Assembly: GCF_012273895.1 (NCBI RefSeq)
Contig: NC_052108.1
Location: forward strand, 2,852,001 to 2,916,000
DNA: 64,000 nucleotides
Source: Zerene cesonia
Taxonomy: Eukaryota; Arthropoda; Insecta; Lepidoptera; Pieridae
Reading direction: 5' to 3'
Of this stretch, positions 50,531 to 61,480 are shown one piece after another. The stretch's first letter is position 1, and every line of letters begins with the position of its first letter. The notes beneath the pieces were generated by a model. It searched no databases. It was not told the DNA's origin and saw nothing but the letters and a program-made list of their open reading frames with translations. The translations under genes were made by a program, and so were the position numbers.

Positions 50531-50614
50531 CGACCATATCCATGCGCTTGCGCAACTCGTTAACTGGAGCGCGGTCCGGATTTGGTCCTTTCACCACCAC
50601 TTTATGGAGATTAC
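50531..50614 (-). CDS. Isolated candidate coding exon of unknown gene
   Basis: On the minus strand an AATATAG acceptor opens an 84-nt block that ends at GGTCG|GTGAGA, phase 1 to phase 1. It encodes LHKVVVKGPNPDRAPVNEL followed by RKRMDMV. Base composition is strikingly more GC-rich than the several kilobases around it, as in true exons here. If the donor is not used, the frame runs on for about 15 residues to a TAA, so it could also be a last exon. No family was recognised and no partner exon was found nearby. Confidence 0.35.
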
Positions 50615-52112
50615 CTATATTTAATTAAACTGCAATTAGCCTGTGCAAGTTTGCATCAGTTGTTGACTAAACATTTGAAGTATTTTTAACAATTTGTTTT
50701 AAGTATTTTAATTTTTTGAGTGATGGTTTAGTTTTAATGATTACAGACCAGTGAAAGAAATATAAAACTAAAGAATGTGCTCGTTGTTGGGTATATGAAA
50801 CGAAAGTTTATGTTAATTAAAGTAGTTTGTAGACCATTATATTCGTAGTTATCATTTATTATCTCTTACATAAATTTGTTTCTAAGCCTACAATGACCCG
50901 CACTGGAATTATCCCTGCTTTTAAACAGGACTGTAGGTAGCCTGGGGTTACCGTGGCGCCTTAAAGCAGTAATAATTCCAGTGTTGGAAAATGATGGCGC
51001 TAAACAATATATCACACACGACGGAATATTACACATATATTACGTACGTATTCATTTTCATAAGGGCCAGTTTGTGTTATGACAAGATACATGTATTAAT
51101 GTGAAGGGCCCTCAGACTGACAGGTGAATCAAAGACCGAGAGCCTCAAATTGTCAATGGATTTTATATTAGAACATACTATTGTGTTACCATTACAAACA
51201 GTTAGGAACAGATTTTGTGCGAAATGATGTTTACTTGCGCAAAAAGCTAAAAACTTTGGCGCAAGATGTGGACTGATGTTAAGATGTATTTGGTAGCTTA
51301 TTATAATTTCTAAATCGAACCAGTAGTTACTTGGATTAACTCGTTTAATCAAACGGACACAGTCTAAAACAGTTACAATTATATATTACCTACCTGTTAC
51401 CTATATACCTATGTTGTGATTGGTAAGAATTTATTAAAATTATTTTCGAACCGTAAAATAAAATTATTCACGTGTTGCAGGTCTGAGGAAATGACATTAA
51501 TTTTTATACGCTCGCGGAGTCTGGGGAAATATAAGTTTAATTCAAAAGGCGAGACAGATTCGTAGAGTGCATAGCGCTGTATTTTGTTGCCGTAAAATAT
51601 AAAGCAATTTTTATGAATTTAACAGATAGAATTTATTTCAAACCGTATTTTGCATAATTTAAACGTAATATTAAATTTTGTTTCTTACTAAAATGTTGAA
51701 AGCAAGCTATTTAAATATTATCACACAAAATTCACTAAAAATATCTATTTGTAACTTTGTTCTTTTCTTCTGATATCGTAATTCTGTCTTTTCGAGGACT
51801 TTCCATCACCAACCACGTTATTCAGGGCATAACGAATGTACTATTTAACACAAATATTAAAACAAATATTAAATAATCACAAAAAAGACGATGCAGTAAC
51901 ATTGCGCGATACAATTTGCATATACTTACATCAGCATTAACATAATAACATATAATGCCATCATAATACATGGTCTACTTTCTTGCAACAATAGGCGAGG
52001 CTGAAATTGAATTAAATTAGAGTTGCATATAGATACACAAGACATAACATGTCATGGGTTATGTTGTTTATAATGATGGCATTAGACTGTAAATGTTTTT
52101 GCGAATAAATGT
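50615..52112. other. Non-coding stretch with one hairpin
   Basis: No exon seen. Contains the hairpin at 50901-50983. The open frame at 51077-51352 on the minus strand lacks coding features. Confidence 0.4.
50901..50983. repeat. 83-nt imperfect hairpin, miRNA-precursor-like
   Basis: The arms 50901-50924 and 50961-50983 pair over about 21 bp with one 2-nt internal loop and a 1-nt bulge (CACTGGAATTAT.. and ..ATAATTCCAGTG). The 36-nt terminal part is GC-rich and can itself pair (GGTA..TACC). It may be a small-RNA precursor or a mini foldback element. Confidence 0.5.
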
Positions 52113-52115
52113 AAT

Positions 52116-52345
52116 GTGGTAGTCGAGCACGGTTTGGGATGAATTTAACCAGCTCGCACTAGGAAAGGTACCACACCCCCACAGAAAATCGCCGTGAGCG
52201 AGAGGAATGTATCGTTTTATATGTAAATGAGGAAGCCCCCAAATTTTCCCAGTCCACTTAGGTCAAGGCGTTTTTAGAAGCCTTACCATTTCAAATGTTC
52301 ATGGGTGTTGGTGATCGATTACCATCAGGCGAATTACCAGCACTG
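52116..52345 (+). repeat. Diverged SINE copy
   Basis: It begins 'gtggtagtcgagcacggttt' and has 'accacacccccacagaaaat', 'atgttcatgggtgttggtga' and a truncated end. It is older than the copy at 27538. Confidence 0.6.
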
Positions 52346-52612
52346 ATGACACTAGGTATTGTTACAGCAAACATAAGTTGTCAACAAAAATGCAAATATA
52401 CAATACGTAATCACACTAACCACGCGGGCAGAGTTGCGGGAGGAAGCTAGAATACAATAAATTAAAAATATTTTATTTTATTGTAAATAACGAATATTAT
52501 GTAGATTTAATATGAGTAATATAGAGGACTTTCAATGCAAGGGAGTGGGTCTATAAATAAATCACTAATAATGAATTATAACTAAGAATGAATTAATACA
52601 TTCTACATATTA

Positions 52613-52816
52613 TCTACTATATAAAAATAAGTCGGGTTTTCCTTCCTGACGCTATAACTCCAAAACGCACGAACCGTTTTCCACGGTTTTGCATTCGTTG
52701 GAAAGGTCTCGGGCTCCGTGAGGTTTATAGCAAAGAAAATTCAGGAAAAATTTCAACACAAAAGCGGGAAAAACGAAGCCATCTGGTGGCGAAACGGAGT
52801 TCGCCGGGTTTGCTAG
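52613..52816 (+). mobile_element. Complete short Helitron (TCTACTATATAAAA family)
   Basis: It starts TCTACTATATAAAAATAAG after a host A and ends in CTAG before a host T. Seven bases before CTAG is a perfect 6-bp hairpin, GGCGAA-acggag-TTCGCC. These are the structural hallmarks of a Helitron (no inverted ends, no target duplication, A^T insertion). 204 bp, non-autonomous. It carries the phrase 'acgcacgaaccgttttccac'. Confidence 0.75.
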
Positions 52817-53277
52817 TTATTCTATAATTGACACTGAGAGAGAGGTATCCAATACCAAATAAAAGCTCAAATCTTTTAATAATATACGTAACTTAACTTG
52901 CAATCCTTGTATGTACGCATATTTCCATGACAGCACCAGCAAGCACGCAGAAATTTGCTTTTGAAATATTTAACAAGCAATACCTGATCCATTAATCAAA
53001 TTGGAGGATATTAGACATTACGCATGCTCTGTGAACTTTGTTGGCAATTATGGCTTGTAAATAGAAAGGCTTTTAGCGTGTTGTCACATCACCTAAGTTT
53101 TACAAAGATGATACAAAGAGTCACAAAAACGCGCTTTCTATTAACCATTCGAAATTCTACGATCAAAAACTTTATTGATTTTTTTTTACCAATAAACCTG
53201 TTTACCTGTTAGATAGTGAAGTGCTTACATCTAGGATGAATTGCGCAGGTATTATGAATCACTGCATACTTTTTTAT

Positions 53278-53412
53278 GTTATAGTCGGCAATGGAGCTGG
53301 TGGGTTGCCTGACAGTAAGCGCTATCACCGTCCATGAACATTAGGAGAGGCGTAAAGTTGCAGACCTTACATCTCCACAAATAGATTGCCGACTTCAAGC
53401 TGTAAAGGGATT
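53278..53412 (-). repeat. SINE 3'-half fragment
   Basis: It shares 'aatggagctggtgggttgcc' and 'gtccatgaacattaggagag' with the SINE 3' half at 35339-35535. Head missing. Confidence 0.55.
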
Positions 53413-53415
53413 AAA

Positions 53416-54447
53416 TACTATAATAACATCTATTAACCACTCCGAATTTAACACGTGCGAAGCTTAGGACAAAACATAGTCTAAGCCATAAACTTCAAAT
53501 TTCTCGATAGAGCTTGTGGTCTTCAGTTTGACTACCTACTTTGGTAAACACCCCAAGATGCGTTCGACCGAGTTATTTATTCAAGAGACAATATTACAAA
53601 CAAGCATAGCTACAGTTTTGTAAACATTGTAGTATAGGACTATCGTCAGTCCATAAATGTCTTTGTAGTAGTTACAATGTCCCAAATACCAAGATGATAT
53701 TATTTAAGTATGTCTTACGTATTTGAAAATATTATAACTATCATCACGTAGATCGGCGGTATAACAGATGTGAGTAAAATTTAAGCCCATGTAAATATGT
53801 AACATGGTTTTGTAATTCAAGAAGTAACAATCTTCTTGTTTATCGAAATGTTTTAAAGTAAGCTTATTTACAAGCTTAGGTAAATAGCACAGTCTTAATT
53901 TCTCACGTAACTGAGCATAATCTTCATTTGTTTTATAAATAACAACCACAGTATGAATCTGTTAACAGATTATTATTTTTAAAGTAGATATTTGTAGGAA
54001 AAAAATCCAGTTTACATAGAACGCGTTTTTGCGTCGCGCGCGTTTATGACATATCAAAAAAAAAATCTCTATTTGTAAATAAGCAATCTAACGAAAATTT
54101 AACTGAATTGGCGTACAAATGTAGTTCCGGACAATTATTTGTACGTCCCAAAATAATTTATAGCATCTGATATAACAACCAGCAATTCCAATATTAAGCT
54201 GCATTGATTAAGGCGTGCCACTTCAATTTGAGCAAAAAGTACATTCCAATGTGTCGGAGAAATGAGTTGCATAAGTTTCACGAGTTGCGCCACTACATTC
54301 TCCGTGTTTTTATATTATGTATCTGTTGAATATACTGCATCAAGGACAATAAAAGACAGCAAATTTGGGAATTAAAATGAGTATGTACATCAATTATCCA
54401 ATGCTCATCGTCGGCGTAATAGGGCAAAGATGAGTTATCAATGTCCA
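53416..54447. other. Non-coding stretch, one doubtful reading frame
   Basis: A minus-strand frame at 53704-53949 (81 codons, start MVVIYKTNEDYAQLREK) reads somewhat protein-like, but it is short, AT-rich and matches no family known to me. Nothing else was seen. Confidence 0.3.
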
Positions 54448-54587
54448 CTAGCTGTGACCCGCGGTTGAAACCGCGTAAGCGTGCTGCGTAACCATATCCC
54501 GTAGGAATTTCGGTATAAAAAGTGCCTATGTGTTATATCAGTTGTCCAGCTATCTACGAAGCAAAATAGTATTATTATTCACCAATA
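54448..54587 (-). mobile_element. Helitron copy cut by an assembly gap (left)
   Basis: CTAG at 54448-54451, then 'ctgtgacccgcggttgaaac' and 'tcagttgtccagctatctac', as in the 44453 family. The 5' part is replaced by the gap. Confidence 0.6.
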
Positions 54588-55587
54588 NNNNNNNNNNNNN
54601 NNNNNNNNNNNNNNNNNNNNNNNNNNNNNNNNNNNNNNNNNNNNNNNNNNNNNNNNNNNNNNNNNNNNNNNNNNNNNNNNNNNNNNNNNNNNNNNNNNNN
54701 NNNNNNNNNNNNNNNNNNNNNNNNNNNNNNNNNNNNNNNNNNNNNNNNNNNNNNNNNNNNNNNNNNNNNNNNNNNNNNNNNNNNNNNNNNNNNNNNNNNN
54801 NNNNNNNNNNNNNNNNNNNNNNNNNNNNNNNNNNNNNNNNNNNNNNNNNNNNNNNNNNNNNNNNNNNNNNNNNNNNNNNNNNNNNNNNNNNNNNNNNNNN
54901 NNNNNNNNNNNNNNNNNNNNNNNNNNNNNNNNNNNNNNNNNNNNNNNNNNNNNNNNNNNNNNNNNNNNNNNNNNNNNNNNNNNNNNNNNNNNNNNNNNNN
55001 NNNNNNNNNNNNNNNNNNNNNNNNNNNNNNNNNNNNNNNNNNNNNNNNNNNNNNNNNNNNNNNNNNNNNNNNNNNNNNNNNNNNNNNNNNNNNNNNNNNN
55101 NNNNNNNNNNNNNNNNNNNNNNNNNNNNNNNNNNNNNNNNNNNNNNNNNNNNNNNNNNNNNNNNNNNNNNNNNNNNNNNNNNNNNNNNNNNNNNNNNNNN
55201 NNNNNNNNNNNNNNNNNNNNNNNNNNNNNNNNNNNNNNNNNNNNNNNNNNNNNNNNNNNNNNNNNNNNNNNNNNNNNNNNNNNNNNNNNNNNNNNNNNNN
55301 NNNNNNNNNNNNNNNNNNNNNNNNNNNNNNNNNNNNNNNNNNNNNNNNNNNNNNNNNNNNNNNNNNNNNNNNNNNNNNNNNNNNNNNNNNNNNNNNNNNN
55401 NNNNNNNNNNNNNNNNNNNNNNNNNNNNNNNNNNNNNNNNNNNNNNNNNNNNNNNNNNNNNNNNNNNNNNNNNNNNNNNNNNNNNNNNNNNNNNNNNNNN
55501 NNNNNNNNNNNNNNNNNNNNNNNNNNNNNNNNNNNNNNNNNNNNNNNNNNNNNNNNNNNNNNNNNNNNNNNNNNNNNNNNNNNNNNN
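54588..55587. other. Assembly gap (1000 N) between inverted Helitron copies
   Basis: The left side is a minus-strand copy and the right side a plus-strand copy of the same Helitron family. A long inverted repeat here probably broke the assembly. Confidence 0.99.
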
Positions 55588-55684
55588 AGACAGCTGGACA
55601 ACTGGAATAACATATAGGCAATTTTTATCCTGATATTCCTTCGAGATACGGACTTACGCGGGTGAAACCGCAGGGCGCAGCTAG
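55588..55684 (+). mobile_element. Helitron 3' end after the gap (right)
   Basis: It begins inside the element ('acagctggacaactggaata') and ends 'cgcgggtgaaaccgcagggc', then CTAG before a T. It is the inverted partner of 54448-54587. Confidence 0.65.
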
Positions 55685-57324
55685 TAACGTATATTTCATT
55701 CATTCGCTTATGTAAAGTGTTCAATCATTTAATAATATTCTAAGGCTCTTTAACAGTGTCCAAAGATGATTCAATTTTACGTCTGCAACAAATCACTTTC
55801 TCTATAAAAACCGGACTTGATCTGATAACTATAGGTATATATAAATCATATGACTACTTCACTTTCATCGGCTATTTTTATTTTAGTCAGCGTTTCATTT
55901 GAAAGTCATTATTATTCATACAATAATGAAACATAATATGTTATTTTATTTTATCCATTTCATCGCTTTGTTATGTTCGATAATTACTTTAAACACGTCA
56001 TACATTTAACGTTATTCTTAGTTTAAATCAATTTATTCTTAGTTTTTCCTTACCTGAATTATTTGTAATATGTATAGTAATTTAAACTGGTAACTAGCTA
56101 ACTTATTTCTAACAAGTTATAACAAACAAGAAGCATGTAAGCACCAGAAGGATTCTAACGTTACCTTTGTTAAAGATCTTATAATGAAACATTTAATGAC
56201 TTTTTAAGTGGTTTAAATATTGCTTGGATATTCACGTCCCCGAGGGAAGTAGGCATAGGTTAGGTTAATGTGCTATTTATTGTGAGCGTGGTGAGTGTGT
56301 GAGTGAGTAAACGTATGTATGTGTATTCCCCACCGGGAATTGAACCCAGGAACTCTCGGTTCTATACTCACGCGTTAACCACTGTACAAAGGAGGCAGTC
56401 AAATTTAAATACACAAACATACGTCTTATTTAATTTCTACTATGTAAGAAACACCTGATCCATGGCGTGTTGTAGTGAGTTGCTATTGTTTAGACTAAAT
56501 ACATCTGCTACTTTCACTTTCGTAATTATAGTGATAAAAAGTTTCGTCCAATAAATATGAGAACACATAGTTCATCATACTTACTATCATACTTCGATAT
56601 AACAAAACATAACCTGTTATATATCATGGAGTACTTATTTAAATATTTACGAATAAAAATATTAATGTGCTGATAACATAAACCAATTAAGTAACGTGTG
56701 ACTGATATAGAAAGTTAGATGAGAGAATTGTATCATGAGGAAAAAGAACATTTATACCATGCTATGTTATCGAGAAAATCTCGTCTTTAAATCGTGCCTT
56801 CGATGGTCGATAGTAAGTGTTATAAATATACCTATAATTCGTGTCATAGAGATATACCGACTGACATATAAAAGTATTTATAATTATAAATATTAATATA
56901 AATATTATAATTATAATTATAATTGTGTATTACAATTGGTCAGCCCCAGATTGTGTCCAGGTGCACATGTAGTCTATAACACTCACATTAATATATAACG
57001 GTTAAATAATTTTTAAAATCGGGTCAGTCGTTTCTGAGTTTAGCGTGTTCAAAAAAACAAACACTTTACATTCATATTTTTGGTATAGATAGCATAGGCA
57101 GGAATTGATTTAAAGTTATTAATTTAGATAGCTACGCAATATTTATGAAATCATATATTTTGAACGCTGTTATTATTTGTTATTTTTACCCAAAATATTG
57201 TACGGACGTAAAATCCGTTGCTAAAATTCCTCAAGACTTAATGTATTGCCCAAAATAAAAAAGAATTTCTAATGTCTATTGATTTAATGACATATAACAT
57301 GTAAAAAACTAAATACAAATAATT
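55685..57324. other. Non-coding stretch left of the intronless gene
   Basis: No exon was recognised. Contains a tRNA-derived repeat (56330-56395) and a short-repeat scrap with 'aaaatcgggtcagtcgtttc' at about 57017-57040. Confidence 0.4.
56330..56395 (-). repeat. tRNA-derived SINE-like sequence
   Basis: On the minus strand, 'ggttcaattcccggtgggga' supplies a good B box and T arm (CTGGG/CCCGG around TTCAATT). 'cagtggttaacgcgtgag' resembles an A box. The anticodon stem does not pair, so it is not a functional tRNA. Confidence 0.45.
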
Positions 57325-58629
57325 TTAAAACTCAGCCTTAAAACCTTTTACTTTATCTTGATATAGTTTATGTTTTTCTTCCAATGTTCTTAAAGCACTT
57401 GATGGTCGAAGTCCTCCTCCAATATTAACCAAAAAACTAATATCTACTGGTTGGATTTTTTCATTATTTACCGTGCGATCTGTATTGACACCTTGGTCTC
57501 TTGAACTGGATTTACTTCTGGAGTTTTCTAATTTAGCATCAATTTTTGGGTCCTCTTTGTGACGAACATTGCCTCGAGCAGTTTTACACTTTATTATATT
57601 TTGATCCCCCTTGTCGTGATTGTCTGAATGTATGTTTATATTCATTTGGGTACCTTTTATTCTTTTGTTTTGATCTGCTGATCTTGATTTGCCTTGATAA
57701 ATTTTCCTAATAATTGAAGTCTTTTGCTGAACTGACTTATTGATAAGGTATGATTTCTTTTGATCATCATTATTGCAAGTTTTTTTTTTGCCAGAATCGT
57801 AACGAGTGGCAGAATTGCGACGAGAAGCGGATGCCTGCCTTTCAACTTTCTTTTCGTTTTCTTCTTCGACAGACTTTTTATAAATTTTTAAACGATTAGC
57901 CATTCTCACTTTTTCGGAATACCTTTGCAGGCTTCTTGCTCTCTCTAATCTCGGCCTTATATTTTCCATGTCAGGACCCAAGCCACCGAGCTTTAAATTT
58001 TGCATCGGTTGTGCTGTCGCTCTTCTTGCGTGTCTTCGAGGTTGCGATACTTCTGAAACACTTTTTAAATTATTCTCTGCCATATCATCCTGTGATTTAC
58101 ATTCTAAATCCTCTGTAAATTTAAGTTCTTCATATGACTGATCCAAATAATATTCCATATCTTGGTTTAGAAGTTTTTCGTAATATATCTCATTGTATGC
58201 CTCAGTATTAAAAAATTCTGTTTCATTGTTGTTGCCCGCATCGTCAATGCTTTCCCTTTCAGTGTCACCTACTTGAGGTGAAGTCGAGCGAATCTCTTCT
58301 GTTTGTTGTTTTTTCTTTGTATTGTTGCTAGCACTGATTCGCTTGCGGAACATATCTAAGTAGGTAGTTTTTTTGGATGTTTGTAAATGTTTGTTCAATA
58401 AATAACTCTTTGGCTCTCTTGAATTTGATTCTCGCTCATGATTTGGTTTATTTCTCTTGTGTTTATTAAACTTTGGAACTTTCATTAGCACATCGTTCTC
58501 ATAAAAAGGGACAAGTATCGTATCCACCTTATCGTCAGATAGTTTTTCTCTGATTGTTGATTTATTTTTAAAATCATTTTCAAGGCTATCTAAAGATATA
58601 TCAGTACACGAGCTCGCAAGTTTATCCAT
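57325..58629 (-). CDS. Intronless 434-aa protein, possibly JHY-like
   Basis: A single open frame of 434 codons, far longer than chance in this AT-rich DNA, starting ATGGATAAACTT in a plausible context. The protein is very basic and polar (Lys, Arg, Asn, Ser, Glu), mostly disordered, without signal peptide or membrane segment. Residues 211-246 contain NLKLGGLGPD, then a predicted helix (PRLERARSLQRYSEKVRMAN). The C-terminus (404-430) has GGGLRPSSALRTLEEKHKLY and another helix. The GGLGPD motif followed by a charged helix recalls JHY (C11orf63), a protein needed for motile cilia in mammals; this is from memory and tentative. A cilia/flagellum role, perhaps in sperm, would follow. A possible ATTAAA signal lies about 40 nt past the stop. 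Confidence 0.75.
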   Translation of the reverse strand: MDKLASSCTDISLDSLENDFKNKSTIREKLSDDKVDTILVPFYENDVLMKVPKFNKHKRNKPNHERESNSREPKSYLLNKHLQTSKKTTYLDMFRKRISASNNTKKKQQTEEIRSTSPQVGDTERESIDDAGNNNETEFFNTEAYNEIYYEKLLNQDMEYYLDQSYEELKFTEDLECKSQDDMAENNLKSVSEVSQPRRHARRATAQPMQNLKLGGLGPDMENIRPRLERARSLQRYSEKVRMANRLKIYKKSVEEENEKKVERQASASRRNSATRYDSGKKKTCNNDDQKKSYLINKSVQQKTSIIRKIYQGKSRSADQNKRIKGTQMNINIHSDNHDKGDQNIIKCKTARGNVRHKEDPKIDAKLENSRSKSSSRDQGVNTDRTVNNEKIQPVDISFLVNIGGGLRPSSALRTLEEKHKLYQDKVKGFKAEF

Positions 58630-59388
58630 AATTTATCCTTTTTGTTGAACACCTCGACATTTCCATAAAAATTCTTTTGAATATACGTCACTTAAAATTT
58701 GACAATGTATAAATACATTATAAAAGTAAATAAATTATTTAACCGTAAAAAAGGTTTTATACATTTTTTTAATATGAACAAAATAAAAAATAATAGGTAC
58801 TATTAAACAACATAATAATTAAGCACAAAAAGCTATAATAAATCAACAAAAACTATTGCAATTACTTAAACAACAGTTTCAAACTTTAAATTAATCACTT
58901 AAGATGCAATTTCTTTGGATTTAAAGATGCTATCAACAAATTAGCAAAAGGGGAATCATGCTAAGTTGGAGGGTGAGAAATGTAATTAAATCTGACGGAT
59001 ATTCGGTCTGAGGATTGTCGGTTCCAATTCGTAAGCCAAGTGTTGGCAAACTTCCAGAATACTCTACAAAACTACTCGCAACAACTTAATATATAAACTC
59101 AAAATTTAAACGCTGCACAGAAAACAATAGCTTGCATTTCTCCAAAGCAAAAATACGAAAGTAGGACAATTTAAACAATACGAATTCAATTTTATTTAAA
59201 GTGTGTTTGTTTTCAGGACGTCTTGTTTCACGGAATGCGTTGAAAGCTTTCAATGTACACATACAATAGGTCCTTTTATTGACAAAAATATGGCACATTT
59301 AAAATTTCGAGGCCTTATGTTTTAATGGCTCAACGAAAATTCTATTTTTGCGAGACTTTACATCGAAAAATAGTTCTTTTAATCCCTA
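58630..59388. other. Upstream region of the intronless gene
   Basis: AT-rich, no exon seen. It should hold the promoter of the gene at 57325-58629. No TATA or initiator stands out. Confidence 0.4.
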
Positions 59389-59745
59389 TCCCTACTAATA
59401 TTATAAATGCAAAAGTAACTCTGTCTGTCTGTCTGTCTGTTACGCTTTCACGCCTAAACCACTGAACCGATTTTGATAAAATTTGGTACGAAGATAGAAC
59501 TGAACTTGGGAAAGGACATAGGATACTTTTTATCGCGAAAAAAGAGTAGAAAGGGTTGAAAGAGGGGATGAAAGTTTGTATGAAAGTTTGTTATTGTCAA
59601 ACCGATTTTGATGAAACTTGGTATGAAGATGAAGCTAAACGTGGGAAATAACAAACCATAATTTTTAATGCGAAGAAAATACTCCTTACCAGGTCGCGCG
59701 ATATAAACGAATTCTACGCGGGCGAAGCCGCGGGCGAAAAGCTAG
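59389..59745 (+). mobile_element. Helitron (TCCCTACTAATATTAT family), 357 bp
   Basis: It begins 'tccctactaatattataaat' after a host A, followed by a (GTCT)n microsatellite. It ends 'ctacgcgggcgaagccgcgg', then CTAG before T, with a CGCGG..CCGCG hairpin. The inside has two related copies of the 'ccgattttgatgaaacttgg' phrase, suggesting an internal duplication. The TC start could also be 6 bp further left because of a local TCCCTA repeat. Confidence 0.65.
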
Positions 59746-60490
59746 TGATTAATATTTGATGAAACAGTCACGTCTCCGCAAACGTAAATATAATCGTATA
59801 ATAAACTTAAAATTTTACATTTAATTTCGCTACACATTCGATCTCAAGAAATATAGAAGAATATACCTAATCTATTCATATTATTCTTTTAATTACAACG
59901 TTCTGAAAAACACAATAAACCCGGAAATACAAAACTAAATTGACATTTAGCTAAAATATAGTCTAGTCGTTAAACATTAATTAAATATGGACTAATTATA
60001 CAAATATCAAGTAAATCATGTGATATATTGGACTGAAGATCATTTGGCATATTGGTATCCTTCAATAAATGCAGATTTTTTTTAATCAATCTTAATTTAG
60101 GTCAGCTCATCAAATATCATCAATATATATGACATATATCATCACACAGTGTTTATGTTAATTGCTAATTTAGTCCACATCTGCTCTATATCCAGTTTTT
60201 GAAATTCATTTTTATCATGATATCTCTTTACGATTATGATAATATTCAGACGGATTTATTGACCGTCCTTGGCCAAAAGGCAATTAAAGTTTTTCTTACA
60301 AATTGGAATCCATTAATCAAAATCAGGATTCCATCTAATATGTGTTAATAGGTCAACTGAGAAATGAATTAACATATTAGGCGATATCGCTGGGCGCCGT
60401 TTATATATTATTGATTCGATTTAATTATGTATTACATAATGATTTCATTTTCAAAATATTATGTTGAAATAACAATAACTTGTATATTTA

Positions 60491-60670
60491 CTAGCTATCC
60501 ATCAGCAGCTTCTGCTAGTCAAACAAAACCCCGCATAGTTTCTGATTCCGTGGGTTTTTCACGAAAATAACTACTTTATAACCTTCCTCAAGTTCCGACC
60601 TACCTTGGTACCAAATTTCATCCAAATCGGTTATGTGGTTTAGGCGTCAAGAAGCGACAGACTAATTTTT
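60491..60670 (-). mobile_element. Helitron-like element, right end unclear
   Basis: CTAG at 60491-60494 after A, then 'aaccccgcatagtttctgat' and 'caaatttcatccaaatcggt'. The 5' terminus was not located. Confidence 0.4.
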
Positions 60671-61186
60671 AATACAGTATGGACGACGTAATAGAGTCAT
60701 ACGTGTAATAACTTATTACGCCACTGTTTTATTGCAATTTTTTATTTTCACTTTACTTTCATTTTTTCACGTCATTCAAAAAAACATTATTAGATTTCAA
60801 ATTATACCATTGATAGACAAATAGTTGAAAAACAGCTATTATTTTACGTTGTCAACAATAAATATATTGAATGCAATATAAGATAGCAATCGAGAATCCG
60901 CAATGCAATTGTACTCTTGTGTGATAACAATCAATGTATCACGAATACACAAAGCAAATAACTCCATCGAGATCGTCTTGGTCCTGCTGTTAGATTGCTG
61001 ATTGTAACATTTGCTTTATAAAATTATTTATTTTTAACTGTGACTGTTCAATGTATTTTGTTGACCAAAATGGTTAAGTGACTTGAATGAACCCATAGTA
61101 CAATCATAGGCATGACTAATAGATATATTAATGTTGTATATTTTATGTTAATTTATCATACTTTTTCTATACAATTTTATTTATAA

Positions 61187-61387
61187 CTAGCTGCGCCCCG
61201 CGGTTTCACAAGCGTAAGTCCGTATCTCGTAAGAATATCGGTATAAAAAGTTGCCTATATATTATTCCACTTGTCCAGCTATCTACGTATCAAATTTCAT
61301 TGCAATCGGTTCAGTAGTTTTTGCGTGAAAGAGCAACAAACACACACACATCCTTACAAACTTTCGCATTTATGATATTAAGTAGGA
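61187..61387 (-). mobile_element. Nearly complete Helitron (TCCTACTAATATTA family)
   Basis: CTAG at 61187-61190, 'ctgcgccccgcggtttcaca' as the hairpin end, 'ttcattgcaatcggttcagt' inside, and a slightly altered 5' start at 61387. Same family and orientation as 44453-44656. Confidence 0.65.
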
Positions 61388-61401
61388 AAGGATTAGTAGG
61401 A

Positions 61402-61480
61402 CTAGCAGTTCGCCCCGGCTTCACCCCTGGTACGTATATAGTCTTTGTCACTCAGCGAAGTTGCAGCTTTACTACCTACC
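61402..61480 (-). mobile_element. 3' fragment of another Helitron-like family
   Basis: CTAG at 61402-61405, then 'cagttcgccccggcttcacc' and 'tagtctttgtcactcagcga'. Only the 3' end is recognisable. It sits next to the copy at 61187-61387. Confidence 0.45.

Noticed and set aside
53704..53949. Minus-strand open frame of 81 codons reading MVVIYKTNEDYAQLREK...
   Set aside because: Looks slightly protein-like but is short, with no splice partners and no family; left undecided rather than called.
56880..56935. AT-only palindromic run (tataattataaatatt...)
   Set aside because: Low-complexity AT sequence; pairing is expected by chance and imperfect.
59454..59654. Minus-strand open frame of 66 codons with a repeated pattern
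   Set aside because: Comes from the duplicated modules of the Helitron at 59389-59745.
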